Source: Aurelia coerulea
Taxonomy: Eukaryota > Cnidaria > Scyphozoa > Semaeostomeae > Ulmaridae
Length of the DNA: 64,000 nucleotides
Direction of reading: 5' to 3'
Assembly: GCA_039566865.1 (NCBI GenBank)
Contig: CM076949.1
Span: 4,989,501-5,053,500, forward strand
In this document: positions 31,486 to 40,684 of the stretch, piece after piece
Position numbering within the stretch: position 1 is the stretch's first letter
Layout of the letters: the number at the start of each line of letters is the position of its first letter
Position numbers and translations under genes: made by a program
The notes under the pieces: generated by a model
Seen by the model: only the letters and a program-made list of their open reading frames with translations
Database searches by the model: none
What the model was told of the DNA's origin: nothing

Positions 31486-33545
31486 ACATTCTTTAAAGTT
31501 GGTTCTTAAAAATTGCTCTACTTCAAGAACTAATAAAGATCAACTATTTACAAAAACAAAATAAATTACAGTTCATGACAAGAAACGAAAATACCCTACA
31601 ATGCCCTATTTACAAATTTTGCAACGGCAAGTCTCTCCAATCCATTTTTTATGCATGACTTGAAAGAACAGACGGAGGCGGCAATTTTTGTATCATTAGG
31701 CAGGGAATTCCATAATATGCTACCACGAAAAGATAAACTATCGTTGCCATAAGTAGTTGTTTTAGTTTGAGGCAACATTAACAGATTCTTTGATCTTAGA
31801 TTGTAATTAGTGTCCTTTTCATGGAACATACCCCACAAAAAAGAAGGGTTTGTTGTGTTAAACTGCTATAAACCTCGAGCATTAACTTTTGCAAGTTCTT
31901 TTGATGAATATTGCACTCCTTTCCTCTCTGTAACAACTCATCGAAAGAGGATGTAAAATCGTTGAAGAGAATTCGAAGCGCTCTCTTATGGGTGCTTCCA
32001 AATACTTCTGTGCATGTCTTATCCTAAGCTCTCAACAAGCGAAACATTTGCTTCAGAACTTTGTCAACCCTTTTTATTCATTATGATGCGAATTATGATG
32101 GGTTTTCCAGGAGCCAGGAGAAGTGTCCGCAAGATTGGTTGCATCTAATGGCGTAGTAAAGAATTCTTTAAAAAATTTCGATTTGTTATCAAGATTTGAA
32201 AACCTCTGGGATAAATACAAGCCAAGATCTTTTCACTCGACCTACAATACGAGGCACTGTAAGGATATCCAGATCCCTAGATATAGGACTGAATCTGCAA
32301 AAATGGCTTTTATTACGCAGCTCTCAAGTCATGGAATGATACACCTGCCGAAAAAAAAAACGACTTAAAACGCATCTAAAGAGCTAGACTCTCAAGCCAA
32401 ACACAACTCCCTGGAAGAACAGCAAGGATTAAGTTTTATAGGGCTTTAAGTTTTTATTCATAAGGTTTTATCATTGTAAATAGATGTTATATATTTTAAT
32501 GCTGAAGGGTTAATTTGTGTATAAATAATATTAAATGAAATGAATGAATACTTGACAATAGTTTACTTACATGTTCCATTTTTATCTTTACCGTCTCTTG
32601 AGATAATATGTTGATACTGCTTTGAAAATTGCAGAATTTCGAAAATGTCAAAAAAATCATTTTCATTGGGCATACGAGGACAGTCTGGCAAGAAACGTCC
32701 TGAAATAATCTTGTCTCAATAGATCTGAACAAAATATCTTTGAATTTAAAACCCTCTGACTATCTAAACGAATAAGCTGTTGCAATCTGACAGCATCAAA
32801 ATTTGAGAACTGTTTCTTCATTATTCAGGGTATGTATGCCAACTGTGTTTGCCTTTATAGAACTTTGTCATTTCTGACTTCGTTTTAAAGGCTCAATGTC
32901 GTGGTGCAAAGTGCCAGTCGTAATGTTGAAAGGACTAACAAACAACCTGGCCTTCAGGGCCGTAGGAAGAAGCTTCGGATTGGGGGGGGGGGGCAATTGT
33001 TCTTAAAACAATAGAGAACAATACATCTAATTAATTTGTGTGACGTAGCACCATTGTTTTCAAATTATTGGGGGGCTTGAGCCCCCCTGCCCCCCCCCCG
33101 CTTCCTACGGGCCTGCTGGCCCCTGAATAATTACCAAGACTTTATGCTCCTGTGTCATACTTTGTTTCGAGAATAAAGGGAGTCAGCTCGTTATCACCTT
33201 CATGAATTTCAGTGTACAGCGTAATTACTGAAGCTTGCCTAATTCTATTCTTTTGTATTGTCTTATTCATCCAATCAGTGCCACGACAGTGTGCCTTTAA
33301 CACTGTTTCCCCCATGAGAATCATAAATGTGTCGAAATCCCACTGGAGCTTTTAAATCGACTTTCGAGTTCACTGCAATCAATTTGTTTCTACAAAATGT
33401 TATTTTTATTCCCGCAGGACATGGCTTCAAATTAGCTCCTGTTGTAGGTAAGCTGCTGGCAGAACTTGCTCTTGATAAGAGTCCATCTTATGATCTCTCT
33501 CCATTCAGCATTAATCGATTTAAAGAACTCAAATCCTCTCTTTAA
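18547..33545 (+). CDS. PIPOX: Peroxisomal sarcosine / pipecolate oxidase
   Basis: Nine exons: 18547-18660, 19688-19836, 20639-20852, 23521-23650, 24375-24427, 26504-26656, 29039-29191, 31314-31389 and 33418-33545. They total 1170 nt, or 389 residues (human PIPOX is 390). All junctions keep frame. Landmarks: the FAD-binding GxGxxG (GCGIIG, 13-18); RGSSHGQSR (45-53), typical of the monomeric sarcosine oxidase family; VCYWK; EHCMYT, whose Cys319 is the residue that carries covalent FAD; and [13 protein letters not shown] (343-355). The enzyme oxidises N-methyl amino acids such as sarcosine, and L-pipecolate, with production of hydrogen peroxide. The C-terminus is SSL, a poor match to the usual peroxisomal PTS1. 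The start ATG has A at -3 and G at +4. It is transcribed away from ABHD2. Confidence 0.96.
18700..19075 (+). pseudogene. LINE reverse-transcriptase C-terminal remnant
   Basis: Frames with breaks read like the end of a non-LTR polymerase ORF ([11 protein letters not shown], then [12 protein letters not shown] and [14 protein letters not shown]). It ends with a tail, AATGCTATCCCTGCC, that recurs inverted at 57540-57600. PIPOX intron 1. Confidence 0.55.
19112..19265. repeat. G-run repeat (GTGGCGGCGCCAGCC end)
   Basis: ACAGTGGCGGCGCCAG followed by a run of about 13 G and then CCCCCAGAAAATTGTTTGG. Looks like one end of another G-run mobile family; no partner end found. Confidence 0.45.
19688..19836 (+). 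CDS. PIPOX: PIPOX exon 2
   Basis: It encodes [16 protein letters not shown], a family signature near the flavin. The acceptor is TTGCAG, the donor GTAAGT, phase 2. Confidence 0.94.
20078..20593. mobile_element. Foldback F family copy F3, decayed 9-bp TSD
   Basis: Starts AACAAGGACAGATTTTG; the right end reads CAAAATCTGTCCATGTT. Flanks are CTCTACAGT and CTCTATGGT (7 of 9). PIPOX intron 2. Confidence 0.82.
20639..20852 (+). CDS. PIPOX: PIPOX exon 3
   Basis: It completes [12 protein letters not shown] and runs through FKAKYPML and [13 protein letters not shown], equivalent to RFPNI and LLDNSGGVIYAYK in human PIPOX. Donor GTGTGT, phase 0. Confidence 0.92.
21170..21291. mobile_element. End fragment of the TACAGTAAAAACC MITE family
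   Basis: GGTTCTTATGTGCAGG and TTTTTACTGTA match the right end of 5259-5715, with TAAGAACC repeats before it. The left end is lost. Confidence 0.55.
22028..23289. mobile_element. MITE type A carrying a nested type B MITE
   Basis: Outer ends TACCGGGTGAGACAAAAAG and the complement of GGGTGAGTCAGAAAAAAG. Comparison with 1522-2160 shows the 632-bp interruption at the GATATCAGCAA / GTTTAATGGTAG junction. Confidence 0.85.
22108..22739. mobile_element. MITE type B nested in type A
   Basis: Starts TACCGGGTGAGCCAGAAAA, then GTTCCCAC, and ends GTGGGAACTTTTTTCTGGCT, CACCCAGTA. The second copy in the window is 42889-43380. Flanking TA suggests Tc1/mariner-type targeting. Confidence 0.85.
23521..23650 (+). 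CDS. PIPOX: PIPOX exon 4
   Basis: It encodes [11 protein letters not shown] and VIITSG, leading into GPWT of the next exon. The donor is GTGAGC. A foldback element begins at intron base +7, so the donor lies inside the inferred target site of that insertion. Confidence 0.92.
23657..24045 (+). mobile_element. Foldback F family copy F4, right end lost, at PIPOX exon 4 donor
   Basis: Starts AACAAGGGCAGATTTTG seven bases into PIPOX intron 4. The left arm and part of the right arm are present (CTTTAGATCTACCCTTC near 24022), but the right terminus is missing. Confidence 0.82.
24375..24427 (+). CDS. PIPOX: PIPOX exon 5 (53 bp)
   Basis: It encodes [18 protein letters not shown], matching the AGPWTNQLLRPLG block. 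The acceptor is CTTGCAG, the donor GTAAAC, phase 0. Confidence 0.93.
24471..24604. mobile_element. 134-bp piggyBac-like MITE with TTAA target
   Basis: AGGGAGTACAAAGACCA and its exact complement at the other end, bounded on both sides by TTAA (24467-24470 and 24605-24608). Confidence 0.85.
24620..25125 (+). pseudogene. LINE polymerase C-terminal remnant
   Basis: One frame gives [10 protein letters not shown] with a CxxC, and another [18 protein letters not shown] and [11 protein letters not shown]. Together they resemble the C-terminal Cys/His segment of non-LTR polymerases. A frameshift separates them. Tail ATGAAATTGAAATTGTAAA. Confidence 0.6.
25186..25591. mobile_element. 406-bp Harbinger-like MITE, TAA target
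   Basis: GGGCCTGTTTATATG, AAAACACC and CGGGGCTGACAGGCGAG at the left are mirrored at the right end. Flanked by TAA at 25183-25185 and 25592-25594. The 3-bp TAA target fits PIF/Harbinger. Confidence 0.8.
26504..26656 (+). CDS. PIPOX: PIPOX exon 6
   Basis: It encodes [10 protein letters not shown], then FPTFGDFG and [13 protein letters not shown], corresponding to INVCYW and IYGLP-EYPGLMK. Phase 0 on both sides. Confidence 0.94.
27591..27954. mobile_element. Inverted-repeat element with TIR GGCACAATTTAGGAT
   Basis: GGCACAATTTAGGAT at 27591 and ATCCTAAATTGTGCC ending at 27954; inner arms GTAGGGAGCCTAC and GTAGGCTCCCTAC. Confidence 0.8.
27993..28227. mobile_element. 235-bp foldback with perfect 9-bp TSD
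   Basis: Begins AACAAGGGTGAATTT and ends with an inverted match (AAATTCGCCCTTGCT). The inner palindrome is GTGTGAAATCTATTCTTCAG. Flanked by TCTCAAGGC at 27984-27992 and 28228-28236. Terminal AACAAGG is shared with the F family. Confidence 0.87.
28605..28980. repeat. Dispersed repeat R1, copy 2
   Basis: Matches 11949-12228 and adds an inverted half (AAGACCGAAGGCTTAATATT) lost from that copy. It ends about 58 bp before the PIPOX exon 7 acceptor. Confidence 0.75.
29039..29191 (+). CDS. PIPOX: PIPOX exon 7: covalent flavin Cys319
   Basis: It encodes HHGTNANP and ends VEHCMYT. The Cys is residue 319 of the assembled protein, the position of covalent FAD attachment in this family. The acceptor is GATCGAAG (weak pyrimidine tract), the donor GTGAGT. 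Confidence 0.9.
29848..30372 (+). mobile_element. Element type C, best copy, perfect 9-bp TSD
   Basis: AGCATAGGTTCCAAATC to ATTTGGAACCTATGCT, flanked by GTACCAGAG at 29839-29847 and 30373-30381. 525 bp, no coding capacity. Confidence 0.9.
30676..30740. repeat. Near-perfect 31-bp-arm hairpin
   Basis: CTAGCCTGCGTGCAGACTCA, then ATTTTCCTAAA, a loop of about 3 bp, and the complement. There is no element around it. Confidence 0.8.
31314..31389 (+). CDS. PIPOX: PIPOX exon 8
   Basis: It encodes [20 protein letters not shown] and GAGFSG, nearly identical to the family block TPDEQFILDRHPKY. Donor GTAAGT; a LINE (AAT)n tail begins about 23 bp later. Confidence 0.95.
31412..31484 (+). repeat. (ATT)n microsatellite, about 24 units
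   Basis: An uninterrupted ATT run starting about 23 bp after the PIPOX exon 8 donor. It forms the 3' tail of the adjacent minus-strand LINE. Confidence 0.95.
31412..32060 (-). pseudogene. LINE polymerase C-terminal remnant with (AAT)n tail
   Basis: Minus-strand frames [20 protein letters not shown], then [27 protein letters not shown] and [10 protein letters not shown], the classic end of an L2/CR1-type polymerase. One frameshift between them. The 3' tail is the (ATT)n block at 31412-31484. Confidence 0.8.
32110..32550 (+). pseudogene. LINE polymerase remnant, GAAT-tail family
   Basis: Frame reads [36 protein letters not shown], then a frameshift. The 3' UTR ends AAATGAAATGAATGAATAC. Same family as 56290-56790. 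Confidence 0.7.
32953..33118. mobile_element. G-run MITE (CAGGGCCGTAGGAAG ends)
   Basis: CAGGGCCGTAGGAAG followed by a 13-G run, mirrored by CCCCCCCCGCTTCCTACGGG, CCTG. PIPOX intron 8. Confidence 0.75.
33418..33545 (+). CDS. PIPOX: PIPOX exon 9 with stop
   Basis: It encodes [18 protein letters not shown] and [12 protein letters not shown], then KELKSSL and TAA (33543-33545). An AATAAA signal follows at 33554. Confidence 0.95.
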
Positions 33546-33553
33546 ATGTTTTT

Positions 33554-33559
33554 AATAAA
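33554..33559 (+). terminator. PIPOX polyadenylation signal AATAAA
   Basis: AATAAA lies 9 bp past the PIPOX stop codon, in the right orientation. The very short distance implies a short 3' UTR if it is used. Confidence 0.5.
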
Positions 33560-33749
33560 ATATTGAGCAAATTAATCAAGTTTTTATCAAGCATAATGAC
33601 AAGTATACCATTTCTCTAGGGTAGAATATAGTTGGTTAGGAATTATTAAAGATAATAGTACACTAAAGCGAGTAGATGCAGAGGAAAGCGAACGTTCTGG
33701 TCATGAGCAATAGGACACCAATTATGTATCAGTGTTAAATCAATTTATA

Positions 33750-34190
33750 TCAGTAGCGAGCCACCTTAACCTTTTGTTTTGTGTGTTTTGAATTTCCTTT
33801 TACTTGGTAGTGAGCCACCTTTTCGTTGTTTCGTAATTTTGAAATTTTCAGTAGTGAGCCACCTTAATTGCAGATCCACCTTAAGCGTTATGAGATGGCT
33901 CACTACTGACAATTTCAAAATAACGAAACAGCGATAAGGAGGCTCACTACCAATTAAAAAGAAGTTCAAAACGCAAAAAACGATAGGTTAAGGTGGCTCG
34001 CTACCATAGGCGTAGGAGACAGGGGGACAGGGGGGCTGCAGCCCCCCCCAACGGCAGAAAAATTTGCAAAAATCACCCATAATCGGGCAGAAATCCGCCT
34101 CAAGTCGGGCAAAATTTTCTCAAACAATGGAATTTTTATCGGGCAGCCCCCCCCAAATTTGATCTCCCCCTACGCCGATGCTCGCTACTA
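33750..34190. mobile_element. Palindromic element with repeated GAGCCACCTTA, split by a G-run MITE
   Basis: CAGTAGCGAGCCACC at 33750; GTAGTGAGCCACCTT recurs inside; arms mirrored to 34004. The interruption at 34005-34179 separates it from the last bases. Confidence 0.75.
34005..34179. mobile_element. 175-bp G-run MITE (family G) with perfect 9-bp TSD
   Basis: ATAGGCGTAGGAG and CCCCCTACGCCGAT ends, internal runs of C, and the phrase ATCGGGCAGAAATCCGC shared in reverse with 40013-40180. Flanked by GCTCGCTAC at 33996-34004 and 34180-34188. Confidence 0.87.
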
Positions 34191-34221
34191 ATACAAATTT
34201 CACACTGATGCCCATTTGGTG

Positions 34222-34795
34222 AACCAGGACAGATAATGTTACAATAGGATCCGCTACTTTTGATTGACACCTAAGTACAAAGCGATTAGCGCTTGCAGAC
34301 AAAGTGAATTCAATGCCTGGTCGGTCAACTTAGAAACAAAAGCGAAGCAAGCCGCAAAAGTTGCTCTGAAACCCAGGTAGCTAACTCGCCCCTTGTGCAT
34401 TCCAGAAATGGTTTTAAGAGCAAACATGAGCATAAATCCAAAGAAGAAGGATATATCTAAACTTATGCCATGGGCATTTTATTTGTTTGGCTCAGAAACG
34501 GATTGGGAGGCGATTCAATTCTCCTATTTTTTTGGTGTGATTAAACACTTGCTGCCCTGTTTCTGAACCAAGCAAATAAAATGCCCGAGGTAGAAATTTG
34601 GATATATCTTCCTTCTTTCTATATATGCTGATATTTGCTCTTAAAAGCTATTTCTGGAATGCACAACAAGCGAGCTAGCTACCTGGGTTTCAGAGCAATT
34701 CTTGCGGCTTGCAGTTTTTGTTTTTTATGACTTGACCAACCAGGCATATAATTCCCTTTGTCTACAATCGCTAATTGCTTTGTACCTGGGTGTCA
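34222..34795. mobile_element. Foldback F family copy F5 (F1-like)
   Basis: AACCAGGACAGATAATGTTA and the long arms match F1 (for example GAAGGATATATCTAAACTT). The right terminus is truncated at about GGGTGTCAACAAA. Intergenic. Confidence 0.85.
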
Positions 34796-35407
34796 ACAAA
34801 TCCCAGTCATATTGATATTTCCCAGCCGGAGGGGTTTATCTTCCTCTTTTATTTGAGATGCATTCCCAAGGGTTATCCTGAGGCAAATTAGCTCAAATTC
34901 CCTATTGGTCTAACTTTTTTGTAGTGCTTTTTGCGAATTCTTCCTACAGTTCTCCTAGATTTAAAAACTTTTCCCTGGAGAAATCCTAAATAATACAGGA
35001 GAATCTTCTATCCTAGCCTACTACGCGACATTTTTGAAACAAAATCATGTCTGTCTTTTGAAAAGAAGTCCATATACTTTTATTCGTCGACAGTTTTGTC
35101 GATAATGATTTTAAAGTCCCCACTGTCACAAGAAATAGTTATCTTGGCTTTTCTTGCATCCTCTCGCTGCAAATTTTTATATTTGTATATTTTTTATAAT
35201 GAAAAAATTATAAGATGCTTATTCAAAAATATTGATAATTTGTATAGATGATTTAGCCATAAACATGTTGAAAATATCGCATAAATAGATTTAACAATAT
35301 TTTTGCAGCGCTTGGTTGATTTGTACTAGTTTCTACTATTAATTTATGCCCTGTTTTATTAAAGAAGAAACGTCTAAATACATTTGATAACAGTCTAGTC
35401 TCCAGTA

Positions 35408-35703
35408 AACAAGGACAGATTTTGTAAACGCAATAACATCAGTTAGTTGGTTTTGTTTTATTGATTCAGAAGCCAAGCAGAAGGCATTGTAATTCTCGCG
35501 TATTTAGGGCTTACATGAACAATTACCACACAGCTCCAGAATAAAATAAACAAATTCCGCCTGGCAGATCTTTAGATTTACCTTTCTTCTTTCGTTGTAA
35601 GCACATAACTTCTCTTAAAAACCATCTTTCGCGTGCACAAGGCGAGAATTTGCCCTACTGGTTTTGGGGAACATTTTGCGGCCTTGTTTGTTTTGAATCT
35701 GTA
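35408..35703. mobile_element. Foldback F family copy F6, internally deleted
   Basis: AACAAGGACAGATTTTGTAA, then a jump to the right arm (TTTAGATTTACC, TTCTTTCG, GCACAAGGCGAG). Right end lost near GCCTTGTTTGTTTTGAAT. Confidence 0.8.
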
Positions 35704-35965
35704 ACTTTGAAAAGCATGAAAAGAGGCCGGAAACACTCGATCAAACTTATAAACAACGTCAGCACTCAAACACATTTCGCTCTTTTCAAGAGTTAAGAAG
35801 CAAATCTTTACAAAGCCACATCACATAAGATCTGATATTTTTGCAGAATCAATTTCTAGGTCTCGAGGAAAATGTACAGTATTTGCATGTTGCTCTAAGA
35901 GAGGGTTATTTACCCTTTTTCGCGCATTTGGAAGTAAAGGAACTTTCATAAATCCAATTTTACCT

Positions 35966-36417
35966 TACAGTAAGGCCCCGCATTTAAGAAATCACCTAAG
36001 AAACTTTTAGGCTGATGAAAAATAATTAACCCCCTACTTATAAGAAACTTTTGAGGCTCATACCCAAAATTAAGTTTCTTGTATTTTGATCACCACTAAG
36101 TCCAGGTCTGACGGTTTGGGGAGTATTCCGCTTCATTCAGGGCTGATAAGAAATTGGTACAAAGATGTCTTCGATTTAACAAATTGTTACCTAAAGTTTA
36201 ATTGATGTTCTTGACAATCATTGATAACATACACATATGGCTAGTCGAATGAATAACCAATTTCTGTTGTACTCTTTTTTCCAGGACTTTCCAGAAAAGA
36301 AATTAGAAACTTAAGAAACTTTCAGCCTGAAAAAATGAGAAGTATCATAGATATGAGAAACTTTTCAGGGTAAGTTGTGAAAAGGGGGCTTCTTAAATGC
36401 GGGGCCTTACTACTGTA
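35966..36417. mobile_element. TA MITE, TACAGTAAGGCCCCGC ends
   Basis: TACAGTAAGGCCCCGCATTT at the left; ATGCGGGGCCTTACTACTGTA at the right. Many TTAAGAAACTTT subterminal repeats. Shares TACAGTAA with the 5259-5715 family. Confidence 0.85.
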
Positions 36418-36602
36418 TTTAACAAAGCGCAGAAAGATAGAAGAAACGTCACGAAAATGCTTCAGAAGTTCGGCTATCATTCAAACGTTGATTCATTCCT
36501 ATTACAAATTCTCAAACATTTGAAGTTCTTATTGGTCCACACTTTATATTGGTAAACCATCACAGAAGCTTACGGTAATAGATTTTAAAGACCATCTGCT
36601 AA

Positions 36603-37280
36603 CCCGGGGGGGGGGGGTACTTAGTATATTTGCCCGACGGGGATATGCCGTTTTTAAGGTTATCGTTTTCACCAATTTTTCTAGCACAGGATATCAAAAT
36701 AAGGCAATTTTTCTAGAGCAGGCTGTCAAAACATGCCAAAGGGGGGATATTTTGCTAGATCGGGTCGTTTCTCGGTCAAATTTTTTTCAGAAGGATTACA
36801 TTGAAAACCAGTAGCCCTGTTCTGTCGTCTGGGGTTCCTATCATTCGGTATCGTGCGCCAATGCTGGCCTTACATCAAATGTGAAATAGTTCCCAGTATT
36901 TGTCAGTAATTAATTGTATTGTATGCGTAGCTTTTTGTAGATGTTTTACTTAATCTCATTTATTTGCATGTCTATATGTTAATGGCCACGGGCGTAGTCA
37001 TTGTCTTTTGCTGCCTGTGGTATCGTACCTGTAGTGTTGTATTGTAGTATAGTAATTAGAAAGTATAGTAGGTAACATGTAATGTAACATTTTATGAATA
37101 TAAAAAAAAAAAAAAAAAAAATTTTCATGTTTTGGAGTATACTTGTCACCAATTTTTCCAAAATCCAAAAATTTTTCCAAAATCGGTTATCATTTGGAGC
37201 AAAAAATTCTGGACCAGGGTAAAGAAAAAAATTTTCATGGACACACCCCCATACAAATTTAAGTCAAGCACCCCTCCTGG
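36603..37280. mobile_element. G-run MITE (family H) interrupted by a LINE, 8-bp TSD
   Basis: CCCGGGGGGGGGG start; flanks TCTGCTAA and TCTACTAA (7 of 8). The interior matches the reverse of 12599-12917 on both sides of the LINE insert. Confidence 0.82.
36787..37120 (+). mobile_element. 5'-truncated LINE 3' end with poly(A), nested in family H
   Basis: GCCACGGGCGTAGTCATTGT, TGTGGTATCG and ATGAATATAAAA followed by a poly(A) run at 37100. Same 3' UTR as 5181-5888 and 57220-57420. Confidence 0.8.
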
Positions 37281-37369
37281 TCTACTAACCATTACGCTTT
37301 GCGCAAAGCAGCACATGAGAAAAACAACACAAACTGAGCAATGGTGTTGGGAAATGTTTACGGTTCTCC

Positions 37370-37751
37370 TACACGTTTTTTTATAAGAAACTGGTTTATA
37401 AGAAACTAGTACTACGATGACCAAAACTTTAAGAAACTCTTGTAGCTCAAGAACAGTTAAGAAACTCCAAAACTTTATTTCTGTATGTCTCTCTTATTCT
37501 ATGTCTCTGTAACGAAGGTACATTCGTCTTTTCTTGACTTGCATGGCTTCTTCTTGCTGACAATTTCAATGCAAAATGGAAGCCCTTTCTCGAGAAGAAG
37601 GCTCAACTTCGAACAGTACCGCAATTTTAGGCCCAAACAAATAAGAAACTAATTAAGAAACTTTTACTACTAAAACACCAAAATTTTCATGCGAAATTAA
37701 GAAACTTTTAGTACTAAGTGCTGATCCAAGTTTCTTATAAAAAAACGTGTA
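37370..37751. mobile_element. TA MITE with TIR TACACGTTTTTTTATAAGAA
   Basis: The complement ends at 37751. Subterminal TAAGAAACT motifs are repeated inside. Confidence 0.8.
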
Positions 37752-37799
37752 TCAGGCTTGAAAAAAGACACAAATAATAGCCCACTGTGGTTTCCTAAG

Positions 37800-39500
37800 A
37801 GTCTTGGATGTACCATTTGCTTCTCTGTATCCATTGTAACTTGACTTTTCACTCGTTATGGAAGGAGCGATCTAACAACAACACTGGCCTAGCTTCGCAG
37901 ACTTTCAGATAATCTGAAACTCCTATCGCATTGCATCACGGGACAGCAACAGCACGCAAGGCATCATGGCTAGCAGAGGGTCTTTAAGGTTCCTTAGAGA
38001 AGGACTGTCATGTTTGCATTTTTCGTATTTTCTGTATCTGGAGAGCAAGGATACCAAACAAAATGAGCTTATTTTTTTCTTTCATTAACGAGTAATTGTC
38101 ACCCAGAGTGCTTTGCAGGCTCGCTTCAATTTTGGACTGTCTGAAATCTGTGCCGTATTAGTCTAAGTATTAAACGATTTTGACTTGCTCTTTAAGAGAA
38201 TCAAGGGGAAATCAAATTCACGCTTTCTGTCCATCTGCTCAAAGCTATCTCTCGCATACAGCCTTTTTCAGTCAAGGCTGTAAATCTCAAAATTCTTTAA
38301 AGCATGCTGACTTTGGAGTGGCTTTGGTGGGCTCTTGCTTTTGGGGCCTGTTCTGGGTACAAAACCCTTCCGTGGCGTTAGCTGTGGATTTGGGTATTTT
38401 GCCTGGAGTGGGCTCCGTGGGCTTGGGGTCACTGTGGTAATTCTAGGTCTCTTGCACATAATACATCTTTTGGAATCATACTGATTACTGAAAATATGGA
38501 TTTTTAGTAGGGGATGCTCTCTCCTCGATTAGTCTATCTACTGAGAGAGCTCCTCCTTAAGGAATTCCCCACATACAGTTTTCATATGTTCTCTTCCTTA
38601 GTTGAATTTTAGGTGCTTGTATCGTTTATTTTATATCTGTATTGTTGTATTTAATGTATTTTGTATTGAAACTTTGCATGTTGTGTGAATTTTAAAATGA
38701 AACTGAAACTGAATACCTTGCCGCTTACTTTACCGAAAAAGAGTTTCGTGTTGTCATGTGTTTTATCTGAGCTGAGCCACCAGTCTTTTGTCAAATTGAA
38801 CTGTTGAACGAGACAATCCCATCGACTGATACGATACAGTTTCATGAACAATAACCATTAACTCGACAATGGTTACATCCTTACACATAATTTCGATAAG
38901 CTACCCGCAAAATGCAACAAATCTATGCCCTTTTTGCTTGCCAAACCCACAATGAATCTCATTACTTACGTATGTATCATTCAGAGATAATAAAGATTCG
39001 CTCTGACATTTGTAAAACACGTGCCTACATATATATTCAGTGAAAGAATTCAATGTTCTGGTTGGCCTGTAAATGGCGAATGTAAACACAGCTTTTTGTC
39101 TCTGCACTAACTCATGTTGATATGGAACAGATCTGTAAAATGTTAATTGTTGCTGTAACCAAGCTCTAATAACTGTTTTGATGTGAAGTGTCGAGTTGGG
39201 GCCGAGTTCTGGTCGCTCGTAATGGAGTTCAATTTTTGCTTTGGAAGTAGATGAATGGAGGTAAGCAACAAGGAACATTCTTTGGCCAAAATTTCATTTG
39301 ATCGATCGATTTATGTACAAAGCAATTATGTATGCTCAGCATGACCAACAATTTTCAGAGATATCATGAATATTTTTTCACCAGAAAAAATATTTCTTTG
39401 AAAAACTTTCTTTAAAATCACAACATATGTCATAGTACAACAAAATTTACCCTTTGTATCTTGACCTGTCAATAAAGCAATTGTCTAATTTGCATTACAA
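37800..39500. other. Intergenic stretch without a recognisable gene
   Basis: Contains only short open frames and a possible LINE tail (ATGAAACTGAAACTGAATA near 38697). I see no splice-supported coding exon here. Confidence 0.5.
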
Positions 39501-39548
39501 ATCTATTTTGGTTTGATGGTTCAAATGCTGCTTTGTACATAATATCGT

Positions 39549-39860
39549 TGGACCAGAAGTCTTGCTATTATTTTCTTTCCGGAAGTTATCTAGCAGATGC
39601 CGATACAATCAAGTCTGAGTTTCAATTTGCAATTTTGTACATAGTGCAATTCTGGTAGATGGGTACTTCTTTGAGAATTTTCTTATCAATCGGCCCCATA
39701 ATGATAATCCAGTGGCATATTCGGCAAAACTGTGTTGGACCAGAAGTCTTGCTATTATTGGAAATGGTGCTTGGAATGCCAAGAAGCAGATCCGTAGAAG
39801 TTATCTCAGAAAAAACATCTGAAGGAAAGTAGGGACATTTTAATGCCGATACCGACCAAA
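39549..39860 (+). repeat. Local partial duplication
   Basis: GGACCAGAAGTCTTGCTATT occurs at about 39551 and 39735, each followed by GAAGTTATCT and TGCCGATAC; the second copy is expanded. Confidence 0.7.
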
Positions 39861-40012
39861 AATGGACACTCAAGTAAATACCAGGCAATTCAATTCACCC
39901 GTTTCATGCATCTTTTTTAAACTCCACAAAAGATGCAATTGCATTGCTAACTATACAAACAAAAAGCTAAACTGCAAGGGCATAAGACAGAAAATTGATA
40001 TGGTAAAATTCA

Positions 40013-40180
40013 TCGGCGTAGGGGGAATAAAATTTGGGGGGGGCTGCCCGATAAAAAATCCATTGTTTAAGAAACTTTTGCCCGACTTAACGCGGATTTC
40101 TGCCCGATTATAGCTGATTTTTGCAAAATTTTCCGACGTTGGGAGGGCTGCAGCCCCCCAGCCCCCTTGTCTCCTAATAT
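40013..40180. mobile_element. G-run MITE (family G), second copy
   Basis: ATCGGCGTAGGGGG end and TTTGCCCGACTTAACGC interior match the reverse of 34005-34179. The right end (CTTGTCTCCTAAT) is eroded and no TSD is clear. Confidence 0.75.
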
Positions 40181-40499
40181 ACAGATACAATTTAGGTATT
40201 TAGTCCAGATAGTCCACAAGACGCTGATCCAATCCAATCCCAATATCCAATAACATGGAATCCATACTATAGCCTATTGCAGTGAACTCTGCACGCAGAC
40301 AAGAACGAGAATGATTTTCGAAAAATATTTGCAAAATGCAAGCTATGGCCCCCTCAGTTCCCCCTGTCCCTAACATGGCATGGGCTAGAGATTTACTAAT
40401 TTGAAAAAGTAAAGGCCACGATACCAGGGCTAGAGATTTACGCCCCATTTCCGGCAAATCCACACCCCCAACTGCTTCCTTGGTTCGCTTGCTTGGGTG

Positions 40500-40684
40500 T
40501 GATGACTTGCGCATGCCCAGTTGACTAGAAACTCTGTTGAAAACAAGATGGCTGCTGAGGATGCATTCCGAGCGAATTCAACCACAAATATTTCAAGACA
40601 AAAAGCAAACTCCAGACAAGAAATAAGTCACAAGTAAACAGTTGTTGACCAGGCTTATATCATCAACAACGAACCTAGTTGACA
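40500..40684 (+). promoter_or_regulatory. SSH proximal promoter / 5' UTR with YY1-like and NRF1-like motifs
   Basis: CAAGATGGCTG at 40544 is a close match to the YY1-type promoter motif. TTGCGCATGC at 40507 resembles an NRF1 site. The ATG inside the YY1-like motif opens a 29-codon upstream ORF (40548-40637) in a different frame from the SSH start at 40685. Such motifs cluster at TATA-less animal promoters. The site calls are by eye only. Confidence 0.5.

Noticed and set aside
38901..39278. 125-codon minus-strand frame in the intergenic region
   Set aside because: No recognisable domain, no splice or poly(A) context, and no start context of note.
40200..40514. 104-codon minus-strand frame, divergent from SSH
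   Set aside because: It contains an internal repeat (AAATCTCTAGCCC twice), matches no family I know, and overlaps the region just upstream of the SSH promoter. Judged chance.
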